A DNA stretch of 64,000 nucleotides from Pyrrhoderma lamaoense (GCA_002794735.1 NBAZ01000001.1:1240001-1304000), one strand, 5' to 3'; counted from the stretch's first letter, positions 35,261 to 50,242 are shown. The notes: generated by a model not told the origin, from the letters alone. Program-made: numbers and translations.

Positions 35261-38200
35261 CTAGAGGCCCCGAACCTAATCATCAAAAGGATACTTATTA
35301 CGGGGATCAAGGAATTAGTACCAGTATGGAAGAAGATAACAAATATAGCGCATACCTCGAATGGTTCGGGTGGATCAGCTTCTGGAGAGTCTTCATCTAG
35401 AGAAATATGCGGAGCAGGAGCTTGAGTGATAGGCACTACAGTACCAGGTGCTGTTGATTGTCCAGATGTAGTGATGGGAATAGTGACTTCTTCCTCAATA
35501 AATTCTATTGGATGTTCTGGTGCTTCATCAATCAAGATCAAAATCCCACCACCACCAGCGTAGCGCTCAGTCGAAAGTTCTAAAGGTAAAGAGGTATGAA
35601 GTTTTGGTGGGGGTACTGCTGATTTTCCTTTACTGGACTTGGAAGATCGTGTTGAAACTGGCCGAACAGGATGGAATCTCCCTTCTGGAGGGAAGTTGAT
35701 ATGGGCTAATTGAGCAGGCATCACTCGAGAAAAGTTAGGTAACCTCTCGAAAGATGGCTCAGATTTCCGCTTCTTTAAAGAAATCTTGCCTTCTGATTTT
35801 GAAGAATCAGGGAGAGTCGTACTCGCTCCAGCGATGGGTGAGATATCACCAGTAGATGTTGTGGAAATTGATGGTTCATTGGTTTTTGCATCTATATCAA
35901 CCTTTGCTTCTGTTTTTTCTGGCTTTGAATCCTTTATCAAAAAATATACAATCAGATCGATGAAATTTGAGGTAGACGATCCACTCACCGTTTCCATGAC
36001 ATCTAGACCACTGGCAGCAGCTTTTTCCTTTTCTTTGGTTTTCTCACGGGCCTTAGCTTTCGCCGTTGTCGAGAGAACCGCAGTAGCAACCTTACTGACG
36101 GATTCCTTTGTCGGCGGTTTCGTCGGGGAGGGATATGCAAATAGGCTAGGCTTTGCATTTGAGATAAACTCGAATTTCGGTGCCTACGAATATTTATGAG
36201 TTAAGGCAAAGGTATCATGAAGTTTGAAGTCACTACCTTTAATTCAGCATTCAAACCGATAATTGCAGTTGGCTCAAATGCAAGACAAGCACAGTGGGCA
36301 AGCGGATACCAATACCAAAACTGACAAAACATGACCATTCCTACAATTGCACTTGTATTTTTGCTACCAGCGCGGCTTTGAAGGCTGATCGTAACATTTC
36401 TGCCACCAGCATCGATTAAACCTTGACCCAAAGCGGCACCGAAGCGAGCCATAGGATCCTCATGCTTGTCCGCTACAATCTTTGCGTAGGCACTACGGGT
36501 TGCTGAAACTGATGGTACAGCAACATCTGATTGTTGGATCAGGACCATACCCAGAGCAATCAATGCACCTTGGCGTACGAAATCCACAGGGTCCTTAGTC
36601 ATAGGTTCAAGGATGTCAACCGCATCTTGAAGTCCAGTACCAGCACAAGCAATACCTAGGGCGAGGGTTGCACCACATCGGACATGCGGATTATAACTTT
36701 CGCTGAGAAGCTGGACGATCCTCGGGACTTGCTCAGGGTTTTTGAAGAGCAGGAATGCCAGGGAAGTGACAGCTGCCCGACGAACATCGTCAGATGTATC
36801 CGAGACAGCGACATGGAGCAATTTTCGAAGAGCACTGTTGTTGGATGTCCCGGCATACGCAAGTGCGACAGTATAGACACCACCATAACGGAGAATGGGA
36901 TCCTGTGACTTTCGAATTAGTCTCCAACAAATAGATTAATAGTATCTGAGCATACCTTCTCAGCTAAGAGCATCTGGACCATATCATCCGCTTGTTCCTG
37001 GCGTCCATAATAAAGGAACGCAAGACCAATAGCAAGACCACGAATGATTTTTTCGTGCTGTGTCTCCCTGGCATATGCCAACATTTCGTCTGCGCATTTG
37101 CCATCTGCCGTCCCAAGCATAATAAGGCCCATACCATATCCAGCAGCTTCACCGGCTACAGCTGTGTCGGTGTAGAGCACTGTCTTCAGTTCATCATATG
37201 ACTGTTCGTTCTTTCCCCCATCCCAGCGATTCCGAGACCAAGAGCAGCACCATGTTGAACAACCTCATTGTTTGTTGCTCTGAGCTTGTCACGAAGATAG
37301 TCTTCAACATCACGACCGATCCCGCATCCGACATTGACTAGACCAAGAGCATAGAGCGATCCACCTTCGGAGAATTGGACACCCTGAATAGATTGATTCT
37401 GAGAACTTTCGATTGTGGGTAAATATGGGCCTAGGATATTCATGCCCTCTTCAAAGTATCCCTTATGAATGACTCCCAGGCCAGCAGTTGCTGAGAACTT
37501 CGCCCAATTGGAAGCCTTTGCAAGCCACTCAAGGTTATCTCTAAGGAAGACATCTGAAGTAGTTCCTGCATGCATAAATGCGTTTTGTAGAGTTAAGGCA
37601 GTATGATACACGGAGGATCTGGACTCGAGTACATCCTAGAGACAGAAAAATAAGATATGGATTGTGACAGACGATTTCGTTACATACCTTAGTGCTTTTA
37701 AGGATTAACATGTCTACTTTATTATTCCTTCTCAAGAAATGACGGTACAACTTGACAGACTCCTGTCCTGTGAGAATGTGCCGGATCGTATCATATATCT
37801 CTTTTGTTGACTTTTATCCTAATTAGTCTTTCTGCATACATAGAGCTTTGGCAATCCTCACCGCATCTCCTTCTGGCAATTCTGTCCTGATAGCCTCCAG
37901 AAAGTCCTGTCCACCACCCTCTACCAGGTCGAACGCGAGTTGGAAGGCCAGGAGCTTCTCGTTAGGTACAAGTTTAGTAAGCAGCGGAACGGTTAATGAA
38001 GCCTCGGATAGGGTAACAAGAAGTCTTGTCACCGCATATACGTGTGGTGCTTTCGACTCTAATGGGGGGAAGAGGGGAAGAAGGAAATTGAGAACCTCAT
38101 CCCGATACGACAGAGAGAAGTTCATATCTAGGACAGAGTCCATAGTATAAGATAGGAGAGTTACATCTTTCTCAAGGTTATAAATGTTGAGTATTAAGTC

Positions 38201-38863
38201 GAGTCTATGCGACTCAAGAGCTATTCCAATGGCCTTGAAAATAACATGTTAGCCAGTGGCGAGCTCCAAGAGTTTGATTGTATATATACCTGCTTGTGCT
38301 CTCCTTCATCAATGCACCGTTGGAAAATACCTTCAATGATGTGTTGTAGTCGAGGATCAATCTTATTAGAAACTCCAGGAGATGGATCCGAACGAAGCTC
38401 AACGTATCGATCAATCGCTTTCGCTACAATATATATATTAGCTAGTATACTATTGGATATGAAGGTTTTCCTTACAGACAACAGTTTCAATGTACTCTTC
38501 TGACCCATGGACACGACTTTCAGCATCGAAAGCAGATCCTGCTCCTAAAGCGAAGGACAAAGCTTCGTCATATTCCCCGAGAAAGTAATAAACTTTGCTT
38601 GCAAGCAGAGCAGCCGCATCTCTAGCCTCTTTGGGAAGTTCTTTGCTTTCGTATAGGGTCTCACTGTATCGTAGCCATTAGTTATATGGCTAGTAGCAAC
38701 AGACAATACAGTACATACATAAATGCTACATGTTCTGATATTTCCGCCAGAATTGGGGGACAAGGGGAATGAGGGCTTTCAGAGCATGCTGCTTAAGCTG
38801 AGTTTCTGGTTCAGATAAAAGAGCAAGTACGCCAGCAGCGGAGGTCGGGATGCGGGCGACCAT
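35261..38863 (-). CDS. RPN2: 26S proteasome regulatory subunit Rpn2 (PSMD1)
   Basis: Rpn2 is the largest base subunit of the 19S proteasome particle and docks Rpn1, Rpn10 or Rpn13. The start at 38863 gives [20 protein letters not shown]. Helical blocks follow: [56 protein letters not shown] and [20 protein letters not shown]. The PC-repeat torus is clear ([89 protein letters not shown]). Near the C-terminus lies a basic KEKE-like stretch ([15 protein letters not shown]) and [13 protein letters not shown]. The final splice is uncertain: I end it at 35261 (PEPFEVRGL), whereas homologues usually end in a PFEYPF-type tail that could lie on another splice form. About ten introns. Confidence 0.88.
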
Positions 38864-39513
38864 GACGAATACAAGTGAACCAGTAGATTTCTGTGAGGAC
38901 TTAGTATTCTACTTTCGCGAGACGCGTCAGCTTGTGTGGCGCGTAAGCGCGTCCCCAAATTAGGGCAATCATTTCTCACGAGGTTGCGCGCCTCACGTGC
39001 ATGATTCTTAATCGATGTGTGAAACAGAATTAATTCAAGAATTGGTGGGTGATTATTTTACTGAGATTATTTCAAAAGTGCCCGTCTTTTATTCCTCTAC
39101 AGTTGCTCTATCCAGGGATCTCTTGTTTTTTATAGTGAAGATTACTTATCACTTTTCATTGTACAATAGTCTCTCTCATTTCACGTAATGCTATGAATTA
39201 AACATCACTACGACTGCCCTTTGATTCCCCAACATCTTTTGATCCCACAGAACTCAATTACATAATATTTATCAAATTTTGAAAAGGCCCATCAAGGTCA
39301 TTGTTTTTTTTGGGTATATCACAAAACATGATCTACCAGTACCCAAATAAAATATTACAGACTAATATACGGGAAGTTGTAAGGCAGAAATTGTCCAAAC
39401 AGTATCATCAATAGGTATCACGAAATAAAATAATGTCCCAGTCATAAATCTGTCCGTCTATCTTCTCAGGCACAACAATAAGGAAACGAAGTATCAAAGA
39501 TAACAGTCTACCA
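38864..39513. other. Intergenic region between Rpn2 and cupredoxin genes
   Basis: This 650-bp region contains the Rpn2 promoter and the cupredoxin 3' UTR. No proteasome-promoter PACE element is confidently visible. If the cupredoxin frame is not corrected, its stop would move to 39408. Confidence 0.45.
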
Positions 39514-41024
39514 TCATAGCAGCATGAAGAGTGCGGCAGCAAACAATCCAAGGCTGATACTAGCGGTACGTGATGCTCCACTAGTGGTTCCACTAGTAGA
39601 TTCACTAGAGCAGCGGTACTCGATGTTGAAGCAGTCCCGTTCAACTGACGAGCAGCAGCTTGGAAAGCAGTGAAGTTCTTAGGGCCATTGTCAACAGCGT
39701 TCCTGCGGTTAATGGGTAAGACTCTGAGCTGAAAATATCTACCATTATACTCACAGTGCGAATACCATTCCTTGGCCACAGTGACCAGTTTGACGACACT
39801 TTAGGATACGTTAGGACTTACATAATTAATGTTTATAGAGACCTATAACTTACGTAGGCCCAGACCGGGGTTGTATCGTTGACAGTAATACTGTAAGTGG
39901 GGAAATCTGTCGTTCCATTGGTCACAGGCATGCTATAGAAGTCGTTAGGAAAAATAATCAGTATGAAGATTGTGATACTTACAAGCCAGAGTCAAATCCA
40001 GAAGTAGAGCCAGTTGAACCAAGTTCTCGGCAAGGATCAGCGAAAGACTATAATAACGATAAGCTACGTCACCCAGTATACAATGCATTGAAGCTTACCG
40101 ATTGTGTTATAGTATGGTTCTTAGATTGGCTATCATCATTATCAATAATGTTATTCAATATAGTAAATCTTTCTGACTTACAATTGGAAGACGACGACAT
40201 CGTTTGGCTGAGCCTGGAGCTCAGATGGACTGAACGTAAGTGAACTATTTCCACCAACGACAACCGTGTGAGTAGCAGCAGCAGCAGTGGAAGCTGTCGA
40301 AGTAGAGGCGACAACTGTTGTGACAGGAGTGGCCACATCAGTTGATGAGGCGGGGTAGCCATATCCACCTGCAGCTGAAGCTGATGACGCTTCGGCGGCA
40401 AGCTCAGCTCCTACTGCAAGAGCTGCATTTTTGAAGTTGGTGAATGAGTTTGCTGAGCCATCAGCACCACAATTTACTGCGAAGACCATTCCCTTTCCAC
40501 AGTGACTGGCAGCAGTTCCCGCTATATGAAAGAGTCAGATACAGGCTAACATCAACTAATTTGGTGTCCCATACCTCCTTGAGCACAGTAAACCCAAATT
40601 GGCTGAGTATCGTTTACAGTGATAGTGTAGGTTGGGAAGTTATCGGTAACATTTGCAGCTACGGGCATGCTAAATAAAAGTTAGAGACCTATTATAGATG
40701 ATTAATTTAATGGAAACAGCATACAATCCAGAATCAAAACCGCCCTCTTTTAAACCACATGGATCGGCAAAGGAACTCTGGGTAGCAGTATGATTCTTTT
40801 GCTGGAAATGGAAAACAACTTGATCACCAGGTTGAGCAGACTATTACGTATATGATAAGTAAGTCTGAACAAGAGTCTAGAGAGAATCCATTGTTTTAGC
40901 TTACAATGGCTTCAGGAGTAAAGGTTGTAGCACCAGATGAAGAACCGACAGTGATATCATACACAGCAGCACTGACGAGGGGTGCAAGAAGAAGACCGAG
41001 AGAGGCGAGGGATGAAGAAAACAT
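39514..41024 (-). CDS. Serine-rich surface protein with two cupredoxin-like domains
   Basis: This belongs to the fungal extracellular serine-rich, plastocyanin-like proteins. The start at 41024 gives a signal peptide (MFSSSLASLGLLLAPLVSA). Cupredoxin domain 1 has VYDITVGSSSGATTFTPEAI, QPGDQVVFHFQQKNHTATQS and SSFADPCG, then IWVYCAQGGTAASHCGKGM. Domain 2 repeats the pattern: THTVVVGGNSSLTFSPSE, NDVVVFQ, FADPCREL, VWAYCRQTGHCGQGMVFA. The blue-copper ligands (His of KNH or HxxH, Cys, His of HC) are plausible in both. The C-terminus is Ser/Thr-rich and ends in a hydrophobic tail (ISLGLFAAALFMLL), suggesting a GPI anchor. Reaching this tail needs one extra base at about 39600-39640. Six introns are inferred. 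A role in the cell wall or redox is inferred only. Confidence 0.8.
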
Positions 41025-42204
41025 GATTTTGACTGAAGACAAACCAGTTGACGAACGATGGACAAGAAAAAAGTACTACCAGAGGACACTGCCTTTAATA
41101 AGAGAAAGAGTTAAGGAAGGGGAAGGTGCACCAGGCGAGTGAAACAGAGGACAGTGGGAGAAAACAAAGGGATGAAGGAGGGGGAGAGATGACAGACATC
41201 AAGCAGCGCCTTTAAAACGGACAGCTACTTGCTCACGACCCGGCCTTCTAGAAGAGACAATAGCGTGCAGGAACACAATTTCGGATGTGACACATGTTCT
41301 GGTGTGCTGTAGTATAAACGCCTTGTCTTCGAATTTGATCTTTTGCTATTTGCCTCGCCTTAGTCAGCATCTCATCCACCAATCATCCACTCGATCATTT
41401 GCATGTTTTCATCGCAACCGCCAGTAACTATCATCGTAACTAGGTCGTCGTTCCGACAGTCTGGTAACATTGATAGATGGAATTTTCATTTCGTGAAGTT
41501 TTTGTGTGCAGAGTATCATTGCTAACCACGGGGGTAGTGACACATTTGGTGATTCATATCCTTGCCAGTAATGCTGAAGAGTCAAGCAAAACTTGCCCTT
41601 CTCATCAGGACGTTTAATGTCATTTCAATCGTCAGGAACGTGGGAATTCCTTAATTAGTTGGGACAATACTTGAATACATCCCCCGTGATCGCCGCCCCC
41701 GCCTTTAGTCGGCAAGAAAAAAGAAATTAAATTTGAATGATTATTACATTATAACATGAACGCTTGTATTACCACCGAAAACATATAGCAACTCAAAACA
41801 AGCAAGTTGCAGCGTTACAGGAACGGGTAAGCTATTGTTCTTGGGGCTCAGCTGCACAGGTAAGTCGAGACTCAGACTACTGGCATCTGTCAGAATGAAG
41901 TCAAGATTTTTGATGGTATCATCCTCGTTGGCAACCTGTAAGAGTTTTATCCATCTTCTCTTCATCCAGTTAGATTCCATCAGTACATCATCTATAAGCC
42001 AACCATCTTCTTGTTCATCTCACCTACTTTCATCATTATGATGATGAGCTCAGTACCAATCTTATTTTATACAATTTCTGGTAATGATATTTCTATCTCA
42101 CTTCATCTACACCTTCTGCATCTCTCCCCCTCCTCTCTCCTTCTCTAGCCTACAGCTCATCTCACCATCTGTACTAAAGCCATTCGATTACTCCTTTCTG
42201 CTCT
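41025..42204. other. 1.2-kb divergent intergenic region
   Basis: This region lies between the cupredoxin start and the MAP kinase start. It contains pyrimidine-rich sequence just before the kinase (about 42070-42200), probably its promoter. A minus-strand open frame at 41744-41980 has mildly protein-like composition but no partner exon or motif, so I do not call it. Confidence 0.5.
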
Positions 42205-44132
<1,928 letters not shown>

Positions 44133-44741
44133 TAATAAATGTAGATATGCACTCGAACATTTCTATTACTATTTCTGGGACAAGAGTACTATATATATAT
44201 CGCTTTGTTATCTATAATTATTATTCTTAGATACATACTCTAAATCTGTAACGACTATACATCTAAGATATTTGACAATTACGAAAATCGCATTTCTTGG
44301 CTATGACAAGAGTAGTTTACAACAACGGAAGCATTGAGCGAGTGATACAAGCAAGAAAAAAAATCGTGAAAGCATGGGTGATAGAGGGAGAATGGGAAAA
44401 AAAATGATAACTATGTGGCGCATAATAAATATGTGATACGACCCGTAAGGGAAGAATGAGGATACTAGAGAGCACTAACGAGTAAGAACAAGAAAAACTA
44501 GTGGAGGAAAGAGGGAAAAAAAGGAGAAAATCAACATTGCTATATGATAACGCAAGAAACTGTCTACAATGTCCATACATCGATTTCTGCAAATCATTCA
44601 GAAAAGTATTGAATTAGATGAGAAAAGTAAGACAAGATGCTAATGCAACTAGAATTATAAATCCAAGTTAATAAATTCGGATGATGAGATATCACATTAG
44701 TTCTGCAAGGACAGCAAATGCTTGTTAGTAGAAGGTAGGAT
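44133..44741. other. Convergent 3' region
   Basis: This 609-bp region lies between the MAP kinase and SAP-protein stops. It is AT-rich with A-rich runs (about 44350-44525), consistent with long 3' UTRs. Nothing else is recognised. Confidence 0.5.
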
Positions 44742-46879
44742 TCAGTATCCGGTCCAGAAATTATGTGGTAGGGGCCCAAGACGGCCAAAGTCACCAAATC
44801 TGCCGGTGCTATTCATTTCTGTACCGTAGAGTGTACGAATAACCTCACGATGCGGAGTCTCTTCCATGCTTGTTGCTAAACCGATACCTAGAGCAATTGG
44901 TATTGATGTTTGAACTACAGGTTCTGGTGGCTCAGCTCGGCGTTCTTGCTCACGAGCCTCGCGAACACTCGGACCGAAGGGAATAGTATAGACACTGTCA
45001 AATGGATTATAGGGGGATTGCATTGGTTCTTGGACAGGACTTTCTGATTCATAGACCGCATTACGAAAGCGCTGAGGACCTGTAACACGAGTAGGGGTAC
45101 GAGGCCTCGGTATATTCGTCGAGATGCGCCTCTGCGCATCGGCATCATGGCTTCGAGGTTTAGTTAGCTGAGCCGTTTGAGCCTGAGGTGCTTCATGAGC
45201 TTTCAACGCGGAACCAGGAGTGAATGGTTCCGTTGACTCATCAAGAAAGTTAAAGATTTCGACTCGAGGAGTAGACGACGCTGCATTGTAGAAGTCCATG
45301 ACGGGTGGCTGGTCAGTTTGCGAACCATCCGAATGTATAACCAGGTCATCAAAGAATTGGGGGATAGCAGTCGGGGGAGTCTTAACGGAAGGATTGGTCG
45401 GTACAGACGTTGAGGTACCTGCAGAAGGGGCATATTCTTCACCACTATCGTGATCTGAAACTGCCTTTTCTATCTCACGTCGAGGTGGTAGTATTTTTTC
45501 CTGCAATGGCAGACGATCTCCTTTTGGTCTCTTTCTTTCATAACGGCCGTTGCGCCGAGCATATTCTTCTTCAGTCATTCCATTTCTCTCTCTAGCGTCA
45601 GGAATAACGAGGTCATGTACGTCCGCGTCACGCGGTCGCTTACCTAGAGCAGTAGTGGAAGGACCAGGCACATTTGCTCTGATATTATTCTGGTTTTGAC
45701 TAATTAAGGAGTTGACAGGGGGTGGTAACGTTGATCCTGAAGCTGGTTTTCCAGCCAGTACGGTATTTGTATTACTGTCACCAAGGGGAATAGAAACACG
45801 TCTTAGTCAAAAAATCAGCAACTAAGGATCACGTCCACGGGAATTAGCTTACCGATGTACTTTATCCTTCCCATTAACAGATACTACCGACAAAAGATGG
45901 TCTACGCTATCTTTCATAGCTTTCAACTGGCTTTCTAGTTGCGGAATTTTAGAGACTGCACCACGAAGTTCAAGGCATTCGGCCTTGCAAACATTCAGTT
46001 CCCCCCGAAGGCCTATTATTTCAGCCTCTCTTTGTTGAATTGATGATTTCAACCAAGCAACTTGAGAAGGTAGATCTTTAAACGACTCTATGTGTCGCTT
46101 TGCATCAGAATCTCGCACCAGTGTTTCCAACTGGCTTAAACGTGTTTGGATATCGCTAGAGTCGTGATCGCAAGGATCCCGTGAGTCCTTTGGTCTACTA
46201 GGTCCGGGTTCCGGCTGAGTAGTCTGCTCGAAAGAGGCGGGCTCTACAAACGGAGGAAGTTAGTCATCGGTTACCGAACCAAAACAAGATACCGAACCTT
46301 CATCAATAGTCTCTTGCGGCCTAAGGCTACGACTATTTTTCCCGCGGGCGGATCGTGCAAGACTGGAGGACCGAGTCGAGTTTCTAGCTCCAAGCGAACC
46401 AACGGTTGATGGTCTGCCTACACCAAGTCGGTATTGAGTGGCCTTAGCCTTGTTATTCCTTGGTGAGGAGGTTGTTGTTGGATGGCTACCAGTAGTGACT
46501 ATGTTTGTCGACGTGCTCGATCCAGAGACGCCTCGTGAGCGAAGAGAGGACACTCTACTGGAAGAACGAGTAGAAGCACGTCGTGGGACGGGGGCATGTT
46601 GCTGAATAAGGGGTGCCATGTTTGAGCTAAGTGAGGTATAGATTAGTGGGACGAATATGGAGATTTTCTATATGTTCAGACATACTTGATTGACTCTAAT
46701 AAAAATTCAATTAAAGCATCTGTCTTCATGTTTGCTCGAACTCCATAGTCCTAGATCAAAGATAAGACACGACGCGAACAACAGAAACAACGGAGAATTA
46801 CCTTGCATAACTTTTGTAGGTCAGCTCGTTTTAGAGCTGCTAGTTGTTCACGAGTGTATTGATGCCCTGCGGGTCGCAT
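44742..46879 (-). CDS. SAP-like domain and coiled-coil protein
   Basis: The start at 46879 gives MRPAGHQYTREQLAALKRAD, which splices to DYGVRANMKTDALIEFLLES. Together these form a SAP-like helix-loop-helix (about residues 9-48), a fold that binds DNA. A basic Ser/Arg-rich region follows (RRASTRSSSRVSSLRSRG, RSARGKNSRSLRPQ). A coiled coil lies in the middle (QVAWLKSSIQQREAEIIGL, LESQLKAMKDSVDHLLSV). Near residue 370 a short basic stretch (ALGKRPRDADVHDL) could be a nuclear signal. The C-terminal third is disordered and ends GPLPHNFWTGY at 44742. Four introns. The overall plan suggests a nuclear or chromatin-linked protein, but no specific family is recognised. It is divergent from the LIM gene with 232 bp between starts. 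Confidence 0.72.
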
Positions 46880-47111
46880 GGCAAGCGCTTTGTTGAAGCG
46901 ACGTAGTGGTTTGCGAGATAGAAGCGATAATGTGGTAATTGTAAGGGTAAAGAAAAAGGAAAGAGTTGAACTAAATCGAACACCACGTGATCGCGTATGA
47001 GTTCCGTTCAACTTAAGCTCAGCTATACACACTAGCGCGTCACTTGTGACGAGGGGACAACAACGCGCTCCCTCTTTTGCCCTTCCTTGGCTTGGATCCA
47101 GTATTTGTGAT

Positions 47112-49785
47112 ATGGGATTTTGTAGACGATGCGGAGATATAGTATCTGGACCTCGTTGCAAATGTGTGTAAATCCATAAATTTGTACAATATCTACCTGA
47201 ACTGGTCTCGCAGGCGGTGGACTGGCTGTTAGTCCTTCTGTCGACTTTTCGCAGACAACTGCCGATAGACAGCAACCTGATGTGTGGTCACGAACCTACG
47301 TTCGTTCAAAGTCGAGCAATAACAGTAATAGCAATTCCCCATCCCCCTAAGAGAACGTTGCGCTACTTTACCAGCATCAACTTCACGACCCTTCTCACAG
47401 GCTAACTCATTTGTCTCTTCAAGACCTCAATCCTCTTACTTCTCTCGCACGTCGCTTGGTGATCAAGTCTCATCTCATATTGAATCTACTCTATCAAGCA
47501 AACCTTTAGTACCAACAAAAACTGGAACAAGAAATGCCAACGACGTATTATCTTCCTCTGATGACATACTTTCAGATCCAAACACATCAACACTTTCAAA
47601 AGCTTATGGCTCCATTCTTCAACCAAAGGAAACACTTAAGACTTTTACCTGCCTTATCTGTTCCGTCCCCTTTCTTCCGGACGCAACAATATATCCGGAC
47701 CCTGCGGACCCAACTACTACTGATAGATTTCTCTGTAGACCCTGTTTTGAAGTAAATGGGGGTGCAAAGGGAAACTGTGAAGGTTGCGCCCGACCAGTCC
47801 TTATACTCACAAGTGAGGGTGGATTCATAGAGAATTCTGGTCGTATCTGGCATAAACGGTGCTTTCGATGCGATGGGTGCTTTATAGACGTGAGTAGCAG
47901 TCCTATGGTCGATCTTCTCGGACGTCCCTCTTGTGAGAACTGCTTTGACTCCTGTTTGAAACGTCCTCGAAAGGAAAGCTGTAGTGCTAGATATCCGCCT
48001 TGTACTCCTGATAAGGAGAAAAGAAGTAACATCGGTGGGATGAAGGGCGAGAACCGCGAAGGAAGCCCAGCCATTGAAGAGCTTCAGGAACGACTTGGAA
48101 TCAGGTCTCGTGAATCAACACCCCTTACAGACAGAGTGAATACAGTCAGCGCAAGCCATAAGTCAAGTCCGACTGTCGGTGACCTAAGTCAACGACTCTC
48201 TAACTTGGCGATGCGAGCCTCAATGAGTCCAAAACAACCTTTGAATGTGGCCGAAACCAATGACATTGTTTTCCCTAAGACAATGGAGGCTAGTCCACGG
48301 GGTCGCTATGAAAGATTCCGTCCATCACAAATACCTTCACCTGCAAAATCACCTAGCATAATCAGCCCGTCCCCTCGTATGGAGAACAACCCTGTGGAGG
48401 ATATAGAAAGACGACTTCTACGGAGGTCTTTTGCTGGCACCCCTAGCGCTAGGTCTTCATCCCCTTCAACCACATTTTCTCGGGATTCTGGCAGCATTGA
48501 CCCCTCTACTCCTTCCCTCACAGATAGCGGCTCTGACTCTAACACGGCATTTTCTACTCCCTCCACACCTGCAGACCTTTATCCTATATCTCGACGAGAT
48601 GTCTTTTCAGATCGTACTCCTACAAAGATGTCATCTCCGAGAACTTCCCGTGCTAGTATGTCCCCATCTAGAGCAGCACTGAGTTCCCCATCAACTCCTT
48701 GCGCGAAATGCTCTAAACCTTTGTTCAATACTCGGAGTGGAGGGAAATTTGTTACAGTTCCAGAAGAATCAACAAAGGGACTTCCTCCAAAAAGTTTTCA
48801 TGTTGATTGCTTTCGTTGTTCTGTTTGTGAAAAACCATTTGAAGAGACTAAGAACGGCCAAGCAATCTTTGTTCGAAGTTCAGCAGGCTGCTGCCATGTT
48901 AATGTAGGTTCCCCATGCTTACTGCATGACAAGATGTGTCTGATATTATATCTATAGTGTGCTACACCAGAACGGGTAGTTATTCAGCCATTGAGAACGA
49001 AGTCATCCACTCCACTCATAACCAGCTCCCCTACCAAACAAGATCATCCTTTGAAATCTGCACCCCATCGTCCCTCTCATTTCCTAGGTTTGGAGGTGGT
49101 ATGAACTGTCCTGGCTGTCGTGTCTCAGTCTCTCCTATGGAACGCGGGTCGTTCCAGGACCCCAGGGCAGTCGTTGGCATGCATCTTGTCTAGTTTGTGG
49201 GGGAAAGGAGCTCGGTTTGGGCCTCGACGAACTTCAGGTCTTCCTGGTTGTGGTAAACGCCTCGATAGTGGAGCAAAAACTGATGGCGAAGGCGGAGTTT
49301 GGTGTAGAGAATGTTTGGTAAGTGTTCATGAGTATAATATAGTATAAATCTAAATCATTCTTTGTGGGGGGGATTAGCTACTTATTCCTAGCTCATCGCC
49401 AATAAAGCAAGAGTTTCCTATGCGGCCACTTGAGGCCTCATACACAGGAGGAACTGGCCACAATCGCTTCTCAGATAGTCGTAAAAGCGAGGGGAACATT
49501 GCTGCACAGTTTACTGGAACAACCACTATTGCCCGACAATTTACTGGTTTAGGGGCTTTGACCAGTCAGCTTACCGGTGGGGGGCTTAACCCGACAAGGC
49601 AGCTTCCGAAGGACCTTAATCGGTCACCAAGTCCTACAAAAATATCAATGGGAGAAGGACGCCGAGTGCCATTCCCACGTCCAAAGAGCGTCGTCGGTGT
49701 ACGCGGGAAAAGTTTGGACGAAGGGCGGGGCATGTACTTGGTCAGACAATTGACTGGAAGCGGTGGTAATACACCAGGGATCTGA
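47112..49785 (+). CDS. LIM-domain protein with interrupted reading frame
   Basis: LIM zinc fingers mediate protein binding, often at actin or polarity sites. The start at 47112 gives MGFCRRCGDIVSGPRCKCGG, a Cys-rich head, followed by a Ser-rich region. LIM 1 (from FTCLICSVPFLPD) continues to CARPVLILTSEGGFIENSG and WHKRCFRCDGCFIDV. After a long Ser/Pro-rich linker, LIM 2 has CAKCSKPLFNTRSGGKF and FHVDCFRCSVCEKPFEE. LIM 3 has MNCPGCRVSVSPMERG, RWHASCLVCGGK and GVWCRECL. The C-terminus is rich in QFTG/QLTG repeats. Four frame breaks occur: the C5 run 47343-47347, the T3 run 49080-49082, the G3 run 49146-49148 and the G5 run 49199-49203. Each is repaired by one added base. The gene is either hit by consensus errors or decaying. 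It resembles paxillin-like or RhoGAP-associated LIM proteins only in architecture. Confidence 0.75.
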
Positions 49786-50242
49786 GTTTAGTATGTGTAA
49801 TTCGGAGACACACTGAACAGGTATAGCGGATCGACTTGCACTTCCGTTGCATCAGGGACGAAGGATGATTACAAAGGAAGGAATTGGACCTTTATTAAAG
49901 TATTTAATAATTGCGTTATGAGTTACGATGATGAACATTTATTTATTCACTTACGACCTCATTCCTTTCTATGATTTTATGGTATGTGTAGTTTACAGTA
50001 GTCGTGCCGATAAATATAAATGTATAAGTAGGTTTTATGTGGACTTTCAGAATACGAATATGGTAAACAAATTCCGGGGTTGATAGTAACTGTCGTTACC
50101 AAGAAAAGTTGGTGTTCCCGTTCCCGTTACCATTAATGGCGACGGTTCGTATATGAGTTGTTCTCGAATCAGATCACTCATTAACAGCGCCATCCGAGAG
50201 TGCTCCTTTCCACTCTCGTCACCTTTTCTTTTACCCTCATCA
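49786..50242. other. Intergenic region downstream of the LIM gene
   Basis: This 457-bp region contains the LIM 3' UTR. A minus-strand frame (50047-50259) overlaps it but lacks support. Nothing else is seen. Confidence 0.45.

Noticed and set aside
41744..41980. Minus-strand frame of 78 codons
   Set aside because: Mildly protein-like, but no start context, partner exon or recognisable family; left as intergenic.
47890..48957. Separate plus-strand gene of 355 codons
   Set aside because: It is the central exon of the LIM gene, with the frame running into an intron at about 48905.
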